64,000 nt of DNA from Akkermansiaceae bacterium UBA6138 (GTDB taxonomy: Bacteria; Verrucomicrobiota; Verrucomicrobiia; Verrucomicrobiales; DEV007). Under the pieces are notes generated by a model that saw only the letters and a program-made list of their open reading frames with translations, did no database searches and had not been told where the DNA came from. The translations under genes were made by a program, and so were the position numbers. Shown piece after piece: positions 8,636-16,583 of the stretch (position 1 is its first letter; the number at the start of each line of letters is the position of its first letter). The stretch lies in NCBI GenBank assembly GCA_002422425.1, contig DIVG01000026.1, positions 1 through 64,000 of the forward strand, written 5' to 3'.

Positions 8636-9484
8636 TCAACAAGGCCGAACCGCCTTGACCCTGTTCCAGGCCGCATCCACTTCCGTGAGAGTGGCCGAAC
8701 TAAGATTAAGCCCCTCCCTCTGCAGATCATCCTCGACCGCCTGGAGCCTTTTCACGAACTTTCCATTTGCCGCGTGGAGGAGCAACTCGGCTTCATGTCC
8801 GGTCTTTCGGGCAAGATTAACCACCGCAAAAAGAAGATCGCCGATCTCTTCAGCCACCTCCGGCCCGCTGCCCGAGTCGATTGCCGCCTCAACCTCCCCT
8901 ATCTCCTCACGCACCTTCGCGATCACCGGCGGGAGATCGGGCCAGTCGAAGCCCACCGTCGCCGCCTTGCGCTGGATCTTGCCCGCCGCCATGAGGGCGG
9001 GGAGACCCTCATTAGCCTTTTTAAGGAGGTATTCGGGCCCGGCCTGCCCCTCCTTCGCCCCCGAGCCGGGAAGGTCCGACGAGGTCTTCTCGCCCGCCTT
9101 GATCGACTCCCACTGGATCAGGACGTCGGCAGAGGTGTCGGCCGTCGTGTCCCCGAAAACATGGGGGTGTCGGCGGATCAACTTGTCGCAGATCGCGCCC
9201 GCGACATCGTCGAGGTCAAAAGCGCCCTCCGCCGCCCCCGAGGCGATCTCGGCGTGGAAGACGGGTTGCAGGAGCAGGTCGCCAAGCTCGTCGATGATTT
9301 CCGCTCGATCCCCTCCGCGTATCGCCTCCGCGACCTCGTAGGCCTCCTCGATGAGATGTTTCGCGAGGCTTTCGTGAGTCTGCTCGGCATCCCACGGACA
9401 ACCGCCCGGAGCCCGGAGCAGGTGCATGATGCGGCGAAGCCGGTCGACCGGCGGCAAGTCAGGGGAGGGAATCTCTTGGGGCAT
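8636..9484 (-). CDS. mazG: Nucleoside triphosphate pyrophosphohydrolase MazG
   Basis: Hydrolyses non-canonical or excess nucleoside triphosphates to monophosphates, cleansing the nucleotide pool. The 282-residue product contains two MazG repeats. The first has GGCPWDAEQTHESLAKHLIEEAYEV with the metal-binding EExxE/ELGD pattern (LIEEAYEVAEAI, then DELGDLLLQPVFHAEIA). The second has the same pattern again (REEIGEVEAAI, then EEIGDLLFAVVNLARK). Length and repeat structure fit full-length MazG of the E. coli type. The start is the ATG at 9484; the reading frame stays open a further 600 bases upstream but that sequence overlaps rsmE and makes no sense as protein. It is divergent from rsmE with 90 bases between. 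Confidence 0.93.
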   Translation of the reverse strand: MPQEIPSPDLPPVDRLRRIMHLLRAPGGCPWDAEQTHESLAKHLIEEAYEVAEAIRGGDRAEIIDELGDLLLQPVFHAEIASGAAEGAFDLDDVAGAICDKLIRRHPHVFGDTTADTSADVLIQWESIKAGEKTSSDLPGSGAKEGQAGPEYLLKKANEGLPALMAAGKIQRKAATVGFDWPDLPPVIAKVREEIGEVEAAIDSGSGPEVAEEIGDLLFAVVNLARKTGHEAELLLHAANGKFVKRLQAVEDDLQREGLNLSSATLTEVDAAWNRVKAVRPC

Positions 9485-9574
9485 GGGAGAGAGGATTCGA
9501 TGGTGGACAAGTTCGGCCCGGGACGGTTTACTCCCCTGAGTGGCGCTCCCTTTAAATTCACGCCTTTTTTGCCC

Positions 9575-10327
9575 ATGGCAAAGCATCGATTTTACCTTCC
9601 CGCTCCATCGTGGAATCTTGAGCATCTCGTCCTTACCGGAGAAGAAGCCCATCACTGCCTTGACGTGATGCGCTGCCGCGAGGGAGACCGCGTCATCGCC
9701 TTCAACGGCAACGGAACCGAGGCCGAAGCCGAGATCGTTGCCACTGCCAGAGGCAGCGTGACCCTGCACGCGAAGCTCGTCAACGAGACGCCGCGCCCGC
9801 CCACCCGCATTACCCTCGGACAGGCCGTTCCCAAAGGAAAAAACATGGATCTCATCATTCAGAAGGCGACAGAGCTGGGCGTCTCGGAGATCGTGCCGCT
9901 GCTCTCCGAACGGACCGTCGTGCAGCTCGACGGCGAAGACCTCGCGAAAAAGCAGCAAAAATGGCAGCGCATCGCGGTCGAAGCCTGCAAGCAGTGCGGA
10001 CAAAACTGGGTCCCCGAGGTAAAGACCCCGATGAAGGTCGAAGCCTTCGCGCGGTTCGCGCGCGACCCGCTCAAGCTCATCGCCGCCATCAGCCCCGATG
10101 CGCAAAATCTCAAGGCGATCCTCGCCGCACGGGAACCGTCGGGTGCCCCCCGTGCCGACGCCGCCAGTCTCATGATCGGTCCCGAAGGCGACTTCACTCC
10201 CGCTGAGCTATCGCAAGCCTACTCCTTCGGCTTTGCTCCCCTCTCCCTCGGCCCCATCATCCTGCGCAGCGAGACCGCCGCGATCTACGCCCTCAGCATC
10301 ACCGGTCACGAGCTGGCGGAATCGTGA
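9575..10327 (+). CDS. rsmE: 16S rRNA (uracil-1498-N3)-methyltransferase RsmE
   Basis: Methylates U1498 of 16S rRNA using S-adenosylmethionine, in the cytoplasm. The 250-residue product has a PUA-like N-terminal domain (HRFYLPAPSWNLEHLVLTGE, HHCLDVMRCREGDRV) and a C-terminal SPOUT fold with the trefoil-knot motifs QKATELGVSEIVPLLSERTV, MIGPEGDFTPAEL and LGPIILRSETAAIYAL, all diagnostic of RsmE. Length is typical (about 240-250). The start ATG at 9575 is in the GCCCATGGCA context; the upstream in-frame extension is the shadow of mazG and was rejected. It is divergent from mazG. Confidence 0.95.
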   Translation: MAKHRFYLPAPSWNLEHLVLTGEEAHHCLDVMRCREGDRVIAFNGNGTEAEAEIVATARGSVTLHAKLVNETPRPPTRITLGQAVPKGKNMDLIIQKATELGVSEIVPLLSERTVVQLDGEDLAKKQQKWQRIAVEACKQCGQNWVPEVKTPMKVEAFARFARDPLKLIAAISPDAQNLKAILAAREPSGAPRADAASLMIGPEGDFTPAELSQAYSFGFAPLSLGPIILRSETAAIYALSITGHELAES

Positions 10328-10372
10328 GAAAGAAACAGGAAACCGACGGGGCTCCTCGGCTGCCTAGCTGCC

Positions 10373-11419
10373 TCATGGCGTTGCCACGACGTGGAGCAGG
10401 CGAATCGTCGTTGTCTGCTCGACCGGGACAGACTGAGCGCCCCTCCCCTCTGGGCCGGGGAAATCGAGAGTCAACGAAAGGTGCTGCTCGCTGAATCGGA
10501 GCATCTTGTCCAGCGGATCAAAGAGAAGCTGACCCGTCAAGCGGTGGCCCTGAAGCCCGATAGAACCACCCGTGTCGGCACCCGCTTCCTCCGCGTGGGC
10601 CGCGCCTGGCACCTCGCCGCTGAGCTCACCCGCGAATTCGATCTTGAGACACTGATTTTCCTCGAAAACCTCGGACCCGGTGAAGGTGTAGGTGATCTCA
10701 AAAAGCATTGATCCGGCCGACCCGACGCGGCGGGTGCCCTGCAAGGTCCAGATGTCGCCGGGATAGACGGGCCTGACAGGGAATCCCTGCGGGATCGTTC
10801 CCAAAAGTTGCTTCAGCTCGTCGGGACCGAACTGCGGCAGCCCCGGCAGAGGCGTCTCCGGCCCGAGGCGACCACCCTCGACCGCCGAGGTGATTTGAAG
10901 ATTTTCATTCAGAGTAAAATCAACGGAGCGGTAGAGCGCGGCTTCGAAATGACGGCCCGCCAACGTGCCTCGGTCTCCGGGCTTGAGCGACTCGTAGGTA
11001 ATGATCCGGTCGCCCGACTGAAGACGCACGTCGAGTCGCTCGGACCGAGCCTTGATGGCCACTCCATTTTTCCCATCAAGGCGCACGCCCGCATCGAGAC
11101 GCGCCTGTTGCTCAATATGAGCCGTGTCGGCTGCGCCGGAGGAAGATCGCAACTCGGTCCGCATCACAAAGCGATAGGTGTTGCCCGGAAGAAATTCGGG
11201 ACGGATCACCACTGCCTTGCTCCCCGGAGGCCTCACCGGGCGCGCCTCCTCTTTGAGCGATGGCGGAGACGGAATCGCCGTTGGCAACTCCTTCACCGGG
11301 GCCGCCACCGGCGGCGTTGACGGCAACTCCTGCGCCCGTGTTGTCCGGCAAAAACCGGGAAAGGTCAACACAGCGCCTGCGATGGTAAAGAATCGGAAGA
11401 TGGGCGGTGAAAAAAGCAC
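10373..11419 (-). CDS. Exported protein of unknown function (possible DUF6263-like)
   Basis: A 348-residue secreted protein read from a GTG at 11419. A signal peptide (about residues 1-29, ending FCRTTRAQ) is followed by a Pro-rich linker (LPSTPPVAAPVKELPTAIPS) and then a beta-rich domain: PGNTYRFVMRTELRSS, LKPGDRGTLAGRHFEAALYR, VYPGDIWTLQGTRRVGSAG, ending KMLRFSEQHLSLTLDFPGP. The repeated pattern of a YRFVMRTE strand and an amphipathic sheet resembles the DUF6263 group of periplasmic proteins, but I recognise it only loosely. Convergent with rsmE (45 bases between the stops) and divergent from the oxidoreductase-glycosyltransferase fusion. No function can be assigned. Confidence 0.65.
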   Translation of the reverse strand: MLFSPPIFRFFTIAGAVLTFPGFCRTTRAQELPSTPPVAAPVKELPTAIPSPPSLKEEARPVRPPGSKAVVIRPEFLPGNTYRFVMRTELRSSSGAADTAHIEQQARLDAGVRLDGKNGVAIKARSERLDVRLQSGDRIITYESLKPGDRGTLAGRHFEAALYRSVDFTLNENLQITSAVEGGRLGPETPLPGLPQFGPDELKQLLGTIPQGFPVRPVYPGDIWTLQGTRRVGSAGSMLFEITYTFTGSEVFEENQCLKIEFAGELSGEVPGAAHAEEAGADTGGSIGLQGHRLTGQLLFDPLDKMLRFSEQHLSLTLDFPGPEGRGAQSVPVEQTTTIRLLHVVATP

Positions 11420-11529
11420 AAGATGAGAAGATCACATTTCGGCGGGGGGTTCAATCCCGGAACGGCGTGGCGTTGCGCTTTGCCGAATCTGGCGGAAGCT
11501 CGGGAATACTGAATGAACACCAGGCAATA

Positions 11530-14037
11530 ATGGGTAATCGAGGACTTGTCCGAAACGCGGTGCTGCGCCTCGCCTTGGTGGGGTTCGGAAACCGCGCCGG
11601 GGAGCACCTCGATGCGCTGGCGCTCGAGGAGTTGCCTGTCGAATTCCGCTGCGTCTGCGATTCCGATCCGGTGGCCCTCAAGCGCGCTAGAAAGCGCCTG
11701 CCCGGGGTAGCGGCAGGGAATGATCTCGCCCTCCTCCTAACAGAAAATCCCTGTGACGTGGTGGTCTTGACGTTGCCTCCGGCGGTCGATTTAAAGGAAA
11801 TAGTGAAAGTGATTTCCCGGTCTCCAGCCGTGAAAGCAGTTTTGGTGGAAAAGCCGGCGGCAAATTCCTCTCAGGCGGCGGCGGAATCACTGGGTGCCCT
11901 ACCGATGCCGGTTTTTATTTTTCACCAGATGAGGCTTCTTCCGTGGGCGGCTGAAGCGAAGCGCCGGTTTCGGGAGGAGATGGCAGAGGAGTCGCACGAG
12001 CTATTGATCGAAGCCTTCTGCTACGGGAAATTTCTTGATCAGGGGCTACATGTTTTTGATCTTGCCTGTTGGATCACCGGAGAAATGCCTCAGGCAGTTC
12101 ATCGCGTTCTCGCGGAGCATAACCCCGCCCGGGTCAGCGCGCGCGCGCCGCTTCCGTTTGACTGGAGAATGGATCACACCCACGCCGGTCCCACCGTGCT
12201 TGAAGTGGATGCCGGGTGGGGGCCTCGCCGAAAATTTTCGCTAAAAGCGGGGCCCTCCGCAGCTTCCGGCTGGCTTGGCAAAGGAGTCCGGATCTCTTCA
12301 GATGGCGTCGTCCGGCTGGAACTAACGGCGACCGGACTTCGAGGGCAGGGTATGTCGGCTGATGAAATGACGGCCATCGGGTCCGTGGATGACTACAAGC
12401 GAGCCACCGCTTCCGTTTACAAAGCGCTCTCTCGCTGGCTGATGGAGGATGGACCCGCTCCTGATCTGCCCCGGCTCGCGGAGCACCTCGATCACTTGCG
12501 CTGGTATGAGCGGGCGCTCGCGCATGAGTGCCTCGAACGTCTCCCTCCCCCGACCTGGCTGAGAAACGATCGCCCGAAGATGCCGGTTCTGGTGGTGATT
12601 CCCCTCAGCGATCACCGCGGGATTGCCGAAGACTGCATCCGAAGCTGGACGCAGGATCAGAACTGCCAGGAAGAGGACTACGAACTTGTCGTCATCAGCA
12701 ACAAGGATACAAAGGAGATCGGAGACGCTCTTCGCCCCTATCTTCGCCCCCGCGACCGTCTCATTGAAACCAACACACCAACCGCCGCCCTCGGTCAGGG
12801 AGATATGGAGGAATATGTGATTGGCATCGAGTCGGGCGAAAGTGAGTGGATTTTCCTGACAGAACCTCACTGTGAAGTCCCTCCGGATATCGTCTCGGAA
12901 ATAAGGCGGTTTTTTGCTACGAGTGAAGCGGCGGGCTTTTGCACAAACTGTCTGGATTGTGTGGACACTCACTGGGGAAAGATGGAAGCCCTCTACTCTG
13001 CCGAGGGTTTTGCCGGGTGGAAAGAGGAGGGTAACTGGGGCAAAATGATCATGCGGGGCTTCGGGATTCGCCGCACGGCCTACGAGATGGTCGATGGATT
13101 CCGGCTCAGGTATGGACGCTTCAGTGAATGGCTTCTGGCGGCGGATCTGCACCGGCGCGGTCTCTATCTTGATTTCGCCTCGCAGGTTTATGTTAAGCAC
13201 CACTACACTCTCGAGAAAAAATATTTGGACGGAGCCATCGAAGAATTTGTCATCGGTCAGGCCAGATACCTGCGCGAGGCCCCGGAAAACGAACGCCTTC
13301 CCTATTTTACAACTCCTTCGATCGACCTTCCTCTTCCGCCGCATCTCGAGACCCTCTTCGACTCGGCTGCCCGACTCGCCGCAAGACAAGAGGGACGCTT
13401 CTTCCCGAAAAAGAGAAATCGAATCCAGCGCGAGTTCACAAAAATCATCAAGAGAAACTGCTGCGCATTTATCGTTCAAGTGATCGCCGGGCGGTTTCCC
13501 CGAAAGGCATTCCCGTTTTTTAAAGCGTATTATCAGGCGCAGATTGACGCCTGCCTGATTCAACACCTTCCGGAAGGGAGCGGAAGGGCCGGTTACCGGC
13601 TCGAACCGGGTCAGAACTGGACGGTGGCGGACGGGGACTTCTCTTCGCTGGTGGAGATCCATGAGCAGGAAGAGTGGAAAGGGCAGCGATTTCACTGGTC
13701 AAAACCGGTTTTCGCCATTCCGGTCTCCCTGCCGCCCGCTTCTCCGCAAATGGCGGTCCTGCGTCTCGTCCTTCCGGGTATCCTCGGCTCATTGGATCCG
13801 GCGAAAATATTTCTCATTACCCCTCGAAATCCGAACGAACCTGTCTTTCCTTCGCTTGATCGGGCTGACGACTCGGTGACTTTAACCTTCAAATGCCTCG
13901 TGCCCCAGAGCGAAGGAACAGACCGGAACGATTGGTTCGTCGTGAATGTGCCGGCCCTGAGAGGGGATCGACGAGAAAAGCGCAAACTCGGAATCCCCGT
14001 TTCGGAAATCTCCTTGAACAGACAGGGATGTGAGTAA
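11530..14037 (+). CDS. Fusion of Gfo/Idh/MocA-type oxidoreductase and GT2-like glycosyltransferase
   Basis: An 835-residue product with two enzyme modules. Residues 10-330 look like a Gfo/Idh/MocA oxidoreductase: an N-terminal Rossmann start (RLALVGFGNRAGEHLDAL), CVCDSDPVALKRARKRLPG, and the EKPAA motif with the catalytic-type Lys108. Residues 349-580 look like a GT-A glycosyltransferase: MPVLVVIPLSDHRGIAEDCI, YELVVISNKDTKEI, then EWIFLTEPHCEVPPDIVSEI where a DxD motif is expected but reads as TEPHCE. The last 190 residues have no recognised domain and a beta-sandwich feel. I start at the ATG at 11530 because residues upstream of it lack conservation. Possible role: making or attaching an oxidised sugar in a surface polymer. 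The function is inferred from the two folds only. Confidence 0.75.
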   Translation: MGNRGLVRNAVLRLALVGFGNRAGEHLDALALEELPVEFRCVCDSDPVALKRARKRLPGVAAGNDLALLLTENPCDVVVLTLPPAVDLKEIVKVISRSPAVKAVLVEKPAANSSQAAAESLGALPMPVFIFHQMRLLPWAAEAKRRFREEMAEESHELLIEAFCYGKFLDQGLHVFDLACWITGEMPQAVHRVLAEHNPARVSARAPLPFDWRMDHTHAGPTVLEVDAGWGPRRKFSLKAGPSAASGWLGKGVRISSDGVVRLELTATGLRGQGMSADEMTAIGSVDDYKRATASVYKALSRWLMEDGPAPDLPRLAEHLDHLRWYERALAHECLERLPPPTWLRNDRPKMPVLVVIPLSDHRGIAEDCIRSWTQDQNCQEEDYELVVISNKDTKEIGDALRPYLRPRDRLIETNTPTAALGQGDMEEYVIGIESGESEWIFLTEPHCEVPPDIVSEIRRFFATSEAAGFCTNCLDCVDTHWGKMEALYSAEGFAGWKEEGNWGKMIMRGFGIRRTAYEMVDGFRLRYGRFSEWLLAADLHRRGLYLDFASQVYVKHHYTLEKKYLDGAIEEFVIGQARYLREAPENERLPYFTTPSIDLPLPPHLETLFDSAARLAARQEGRFFPKKRNRIQREFTKIIKRNCCAFIVQVIAGRFPRKAFPFFKAYYQAQIDACLIQHLPEGSGRAGYRLEPGQNWTVADGDFSSLVEIHEQEEWKGQRFHWSKPVFAIPVSLPPASPQMAVLRLVLPGILGSLDPAKIFLITPRNPNEPVFPSLDRADDSVTLTFKCLVPQSEGTDRNDWFVVNVPALRGDRREKRKLGIPVSEISLNRQGCE

Positions 14038-14105
14038 GCGCCTGATCATCAGGCGATGAAAAAGGAAGATTGACATTTCGTTAGGGGTGCCTTTAGCCTG
14101 ACCTC

Positions 14106-14699
14106 GTGAATTTCTTAAGCAAACTCAAATCTGCACTTGTCACCGGGTTGATCATCGTGCTGCCCGTATGGTTGGCGCTGCTTTTGTTGGCGAAGCTGTT
14201 CGTGAAGCTGGGCGTGCTGGTGAAACCTGTCTCCAATCAGATGCCGGAAGGCATTAACCACCCGTATCTCGTTGCTGCCCTGGCATTGCTTTTCCTGTGC
14301 CTGTTGGTGGGAGTTCTCGTCAACACCACAATCGGTCGTCTCATCGGCCGCTCGCTCGGTGAAAATGTCTTGATCCACGTCCCCGGCTATCAATCACTCC
14401 GCAACATCGCCCGCCAATTCGGCGATCAAACGATGCGGGATGGTTTCAAACCCGCTCTCATTGAGGTTGAGGACGGCTCCCTCGCGCCAGCCTTTCTCAT
14501 CGAAGTGCACCCCACCGGTCAAAGCACGGTCTTCATGCCCTCGGTGCCTACTCCGATGGCCGGTTCGATTTTCATCATGCCGAGCGAACGCGTTCACCCG
14601 ATCGATGTGCCGGTCACCGCCATGATGAAATGCATCTCAAAGTGGGGCTCCGGCTCCGGCGAACTGCTCAAGGCTTACAGACCTCCCGAGGTGCGGTGA
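14106..14699 (+). CDS. DUF502 family membrane protein
   Basis: A 197-residue inner-membrane protein read from a GTG at 14106. Two hydrophobic segments are visible: LVTGLIIVLPVWLALLLLAK (about 11-30) and YLVAALALLFLCLLVGVLV (about 54-72). After them comes the typical DUF502 pattern: IGRLIGRSLGENVLIHVPGY, RNIARQFGD, then a conserved hydrophilic stretch FLIEVHPTGQSTVFMPSVPTPMAGSIFIMPSERV. The family is widespread in bacteria, often near envelope or ion-homeostasis genes, and its role is unknown. It follows the fusion gene by 68 bases on the same strand. Confidence 0.88.
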   Translation: MNFLSKLKSALVTGLIIVLPVWLALLLLAKLFVKLGVLVKPVSNQMPEGINHPYLVAALALLFLCLLVGVLVNTTIGRLIGRSLGENVLIHVPGYQSLRNIARQFGDQTMRDGFKPALIEVEDGSLAPAFLIEVHPTGQSTVFMPSVPTPMAGSIFIMPSERVHPIDVPVTAMMKCISKWGSGSGELLKAYRPPEVR

Positions 14700-14819
14700 C
14701 GAGGGCTCTTCGAAGCAAGGCTTTAAGGCTGCGTTGCCGGGTTGAAACGCCAAGGAAAAGCGCCGTCCCGCGGTGCATTTTTCTATTTCCCTTTTCAAAA
14801 TTGACCTGCATCTTCCGAC

Positions 14820-15059
14820 ATGTCCGAACCCAAAATCGCCGCTACAACGCCCTGCAAAATGGTTCTCGAAGCAGGGAAGACCTACTACTACTGCACCTGC
14901 GGCCAATCCGCCGGCCAACCCTGGTGCGATGGCTCCCACAAGGGCTCCGGTTTTGCCCCGAAGTCTTTCACCGCCGAAAAAGACGGGAACGCCTTCCTCT
15001 GTCAGTGCAAACACTCGGGGAACGCCCCGTTCTGTGACGGATCCCACTCCTCACTCTGA
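14820..15059 (+). CDS. CDGSH iron-sulfur domain protein (two CDGSH motifs)
   Basis: A 79-residue protein that carries two CDGSH motifs, CTCGQSAGQPWCDGSH (first half) and CQCKHSGNAPFCDGSH (second half). Each supplies three Cys and one His to a redox-active [2Fe-2S] cluster in the mitoNEET fold. The two-motif, single-chain layout resembles human CISD3 and the small bacterial family. Function in bacteria is not settled; redox or cluster transfer is proposed from the family. It sits alone, 120 bases after DUF502 and just before the convergent sigma-54 activator gene. Confidence 0.9.
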   Translation: MSEPKIAATTPCKMVLEAGKTYYYCTCGQSAGQPWCDGSHKGSGFAPKSFTAEKDGNAFLCQCKHSGNAPFCDGSHSSL

Positions 15060-15072
15060 GACGCCGCCCCGC

Positions 15073-16479
15073 CTACGCCTTTTCCGACCTCGTCACGAGG
15101 TGACCGAGCATCTCGTCCACCGAGAGGTGAAGGATCCGGGCCGCTTTCTCGTCACTCCCGGTCTCGCGCTGTGCCGTCTCAACGAGCATCCGCACGGCGA
15201 GCTCGACCGGAGATTCCCCCGAAACCTGGGCGGCGCGGAGAAATCGCTCCGCCGACCGCTCCAGCGCGGTCCGCTCGTTGTCGCTGCCGCCGCTCTGGTC
15301 AAAGGGCAAATCACCGGGCAGAAGGACATTTCCCGAAGCGAGGACACAGGCCCGCTGGACCAGATTCTCAAGCTCGCGAACGTTTCCGGGCCAGTGGTAG
15401 CCCTCAAGCATCTCGACGGCTTCCCTGGAAAACTGCATCGCCCGGTTTTTCCCCATCTCGGTGCGTTTCTGCAGAAAGTGTTCGGCGAGCAACCGAATAT
15501 CTTCGACCCGGCGACGGAGCGGCGGAATGTGGATGCGCACGACGTTAAGACGGTAAAAAAGATCCTCGCGGAAAAGATTATTCTCCACCTCTTCTTCGAG
15601 ACGCTTGTTCGTCGCGGCGAGGATGCGGACATCGCTGTGGAGCGTCTGATTGCCTCCGACGCGGGAAAATTCGCCGCTCTGAAGGACTCGGAGGAGCTTA
15701 CTCTGGACCTCGAGCGGCATGTCGCCGATTTCGTCGAGGAAAAGGGTGCCACCGTTGCATTGCTCGAAGCGGCCGACCCGCTGATTCACCGCCCCGGTAA
15801 AGGCACCTTTCTCGTGGCCGAAGAGTTCGCTCTCAAGGAGATTACTCGGAATCGCAGCGCAATTGATTGCGACGTATTCCGCTTTGGCGCGACGGGAAAA
15901 TTTGTGAATCGCGTTCGAAACCACCTCTTTCCCGACCCCGCTCTCTCCCGTGATGAGCACCGGAGCATCGGCACGGGCCACTCTGCCGATCAGTTTGTAG
16001 ACATCCTGCATCGCCGGCGAGCGACCGATGATGAGGTCATCAGTCGGCTGAGGCGGCATGATGGACTCCGCCCTGGACTTATCCTCCGCCACCCGCATCT
16101 GCTCCGCCGCCTGGAGAGCGCGCTCAGCGACCTGACGAAGCTCGAAGTTGACGGATTCCCGGCGCAGGACGTCAAAAGCCCCGAGCCGCATCGACTCGAT
16201 CACCGCATTGGTCGAATGCACGAGACCGTTAAGAATCACCATCGCATTCGGATTCGACATGCGAATTCGCTTCAACAACTCCACCCCGTCAATGGGGCGA
16301 AGATGAAATTCCGCGATAAGAAGATCAGCGCGACGTTCCGAAAAAAGCTTGAGGGCTTCATCCGAAGACCTCGTCGTTAACACTTCCACCGTCTCCGCCT
16401 CCAAATGCCGGGATGCCCAATCGAGGAAATCCGGGTCATTATCCGCAATAACGACCGTTTGTTTTTGGGTATCTTCCAT
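15073..16479 (-). CDS. Sigma-54-dependent activator, NtrC type, with a degenerate receiver domain
   Basis: A 468-residue bacterial enhancer-binding protein from the ATG at 16479 (28 residues upstream lack conservation). Residues 8-125 have the receiver fold, but the phosphoacceptor position reads Glu57 (DLLIAEFHL) and the usual Thr/Ser and Lys positions read Asn84 and Arg106/107, so normal phosphorylation is doubtful. The central AAA+ domain is intact: Walker A GESGVGKE (178-185), the sigma-54 contact GAFTGA (225-230), Walker B GGTLFLDE (243-250) and a clear arginine-rich SHRR-type end (FYRLNVVRIHIPPLRRR). The C-terminus has a Fis-like helix-turn-helix (EKAARILHLSVDEMLGHL). It drives transcription from sigma-54 promoters, but the targets are unknown. 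It is divergent from pepP. Confidence 0.92.
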   Translation of the reverse strand: MEDTQKQTVVIADNDPDFLDWASRHLEAETVEVLTTRSSDEALKLFSERRADLLIAEFHLRPIDGVELLKRIRMSNPNAMVILNGLVHSTNAVIESMRLGAFDVLRRESVNFELRQVAERALQAAEQMRVAEDKSRAESIMPPQPTDDLIIGRSPAMQDVYKLIGRVARADAPVLITGESGVGKEVVSNAIHKFSRRAKAEYVAINCAAIPSNLLESELFGHEKGAFTGAVNQRVGRFEQCNGGTLFLDEIGDMPLEVQSKLLRVLQSGEFSRVGGNQTLHSDVRILAATNKRLEEEVENNLFREDLFYRLNVVRIHIPPLRRRVEDIRLLAEHFLQKRTEMGKNRAMQFSREAVEMLEGYHWPGNVRELENLVQRACVLASGNVLLPGDLPFDQSGGSDNERTALERSAERFLRAAQVSGESPVELAVRMLVETAQRETGSDEKAARILHLSVDEMLGHLVTRSEKA

Positions 16480-16583
16480 ATAGGGTTGAACCTCAGCGGG
16501 CGAAAGCGGAACCCTCTTCCCTTCCGCGCCCCGGAGGATCCCGATTATAACACAATCCCGCATTTTCTCCGCGATTTTAGCAA

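Noticed and set aside
9485..10105. N-terminal extension of mazG (to 10105)
   Set aside because: Overlaps rsmE completely and has no resemblance to MazG; ATG at 9484 gives the normal length.
12322..13695. 457-codon minus-strand open frame
   Set aside because: Antisense to the oxidoreductase-glycosyltransferase fusion; no motif, and the plus-strand frame has two recognisable folds.
14039..14055. CGCCTGA-TCA-TCAGGCG hairpin after the fusion gene
   Set aside because: Three-base loop and no following Ts; the next gene starts 50 bases on in the same direction, so termination here is not supported.
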